From NCBI RefSeq assembly GCF_001295265.1, contig NZ_LJOD01000001.1, positions 558,001 to 622,000 on the forward strand: a stretch of 64,000 nt of DNA, in the 5' to 3' direction. The notes under the pieces are model-generated. The model had not been told where the DNA came from. It saw only the letters and a list, made by a program, of their open reading frames with translations, and did not search any database. Shown here piece after piece: positions 63,276-64,000 of the stretch. Source of the DNA: Chryseobacterium indologenes. Its GTDB lineage: Bacteria > Bacteroidota > Bacteroidia > Flavobacteriales > Weeksellaceae. A program made the position numbers and the translations under genes. The stretch's first letter is position 1; every line of letters begins with the position of its first letter.

Positions 63276-64000
63276 GATTCTTCGTTAAAATATTAGATAG
63301 AAAATGAGCGATCGTTTCTGCTATGAGCTGAGGTTCCTGAATGGGAATATTGTGATCGCCGGGAATTAATTCAAGTTCGGATGAACCGATTTGAGACTGC
63401 AGCCATTCTCCTGTGGGTCTACAGTTGGAATCAGCACCATAAAGCAATAACGTGGAAGCTGTTAATCCATTGAAATCAGCTTCACCAAGAAAATGTTTTT
63501 CCCGGATCATATCTGCCTTGATGCTGGTCTGATTAAACAGGAATTCATACATACGATGGTTTTTTTCCATCTGTCTTTTACCCATCTGTACTTTGGTGGT
63601 ATCTGTAAAGTTGGCAACATAATGTTCAAGGAATTCTTTGCTGTATTCATCAATGATGTTACGGGCTTTTTCGTCCTGGGGATCGGGAGCTTCCATCACG
63701 ACCAACTGACTGATCCGCTCAGGATATTCCAATGCTGTTTTTAACGCAATAAGGCCTCCGAAACTGTAGCCGACAAGGTGTACTTTTTCCAGTTTAAGGT
63801 GATCTATTAAACCTATCAGATCAGATGACATGCTTTTCAGGTCGTAACCATCCAAAAAACGTTCACTCATACCGTGACTTTTCAGATCGTACATCACTAC
63901 ATGAAAATGCTTTGCCAGCACAGGGGCAATATTAAAATAATAAATGGACAGGTTGCTGAACATACCGTGGATCAGTACCACAGTTTGTTCAGCTCCCTTA
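63268..64000 (-). CDS. Alpha/beta-hydrolase, start outside the window
   Basis: The frame is open to the last base of the window and begins before it (KGAEQTVVLIHGMFSN at the edge), so the N-terminus is missing. The alpha/beta-hydrolase core is clear: LIHGMFSN (the oxyanion HG), nucleophile Ser in VHLVGYSFGGLIAL, Asp in LLYGADSNCRP, and His in IPGDHNIPI. The enzyme may act as an esterase, thioesterase or lyase in the biosynthetic operon it heads in this window. It overlaps the glycosyltransferase gene by 8 bases. Confidence 0.82.
   Translation of the reverse strand, partial: KGAEQTVVLIHGMFSNLSIYYFNIAPVLAKHFHVVMYDLKSHGMSERFLDGYDLKSMSSDLIGLIDHLKLEKVHLVGYSFGGLIALKTALEYPERISQLVVMEAPDPQDEKARNIIDEYSKEFLEHYVANFTDTTKVQMGKRQMEKNHRMYEFLFNQTSIKADMIREKHFLGEADFNGLTASTLLLYGADSNCRPTGEWLQSQIGSSELELIPGDHNIPIQEPQLIAETIAHFLSNILTKNHG

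Overview
The window looks like chromosomal DNA from a Chryseobacterium- or Elizabethkingia-like member of the Flavobacteriia (Bacteroidota). It is A+T rich. Start codons rarely have a Shine-Dalgarno sequence. Many genes carry the Bacteroidota -7 box TAnnTTTG just upstream. Typical families are present: a GLPGLI protein, an OMP-barrel receptor, an S9 peptidase, a GH109 enzyme close to the Elizabethkingia one, and SUKH proteins. No rRNA, tRNA, insertion sequence, CRISPR array or prophage was seen.

Layout. 0-4 kb (minus): a secreted beta-propeller-like fragment, a fatty acid hydroxylase/sterol desaturase, rlmN and queA. 4-9.3 kb (plus): a hypothetical gene with an AIM24 gene, a probable frameshifted remnant, and an overlapping three-gene operon for N-acetylhexosamine release and salvage (GH109, nucleotidyltransferase, NahK-like kinase). 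9.5-15.5 kb (minus): a DNA glycosylase, S9 peptidase, YvlD-like membrane protein, thioesterase and topB. 15.8-19.8 kb (plus): a regulated methionine-uptake unit made of a palindrome, a promoter, a Met-rich 32-residue leader peptide, a terminator hairpin, an EamA transporter and metN-metI-metQ. 19.8-24 kb (plus): a GH3 glycosidase and two SUKH-type genes, one with an L7/L12-like tail. 24-34.7 kb (minus): a LuxR regulator, an outer-membrane receptor, and an AraC-controlled RND efflux operon ending in a DUF2652 gene. 34.8-41.7 kb: a phosphoesterase, GLPGLI protein, small secreted proteins, and a DHA2 exporter divergent from an Lrp regulator.

41.8-49.8 kb (minus) is the most accessory-looking stretch. 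It holds a three-gene set (a coiled-coil, single-TM protein with a possible GTPase-associated N-terminal domain; a small P-loop GTPase; a four-TM protein with a large extracytoplasmic domain). Upstream, behind a strong terminator, lies a pair of DUF262 (GmrS-like) genes, only one of which carries a DUF1524 HNH nuclease. I regard these as two adjacent candidate conflict/defence modules.

49.9-57.4 kb: a siderophore-interacting flavoreductase, AraC regulator, double-DTG aspartic protease, XRE membrane protein, NTF2/serine-hydrolase fusion, lipoprotein and PlsC-type acyltransferase. 57.8 kb to the end (minus): a translationally coupled biosynthetic operon (alpha/beta hydrolase, double-domain MGT glycosyltransferase, two condensation-type acyltransferases, membrane protein) that probably makes an acylated glycoside or glycolipid of unknown structure.

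All functional statements come from reading motifs by eye; no database search was run.
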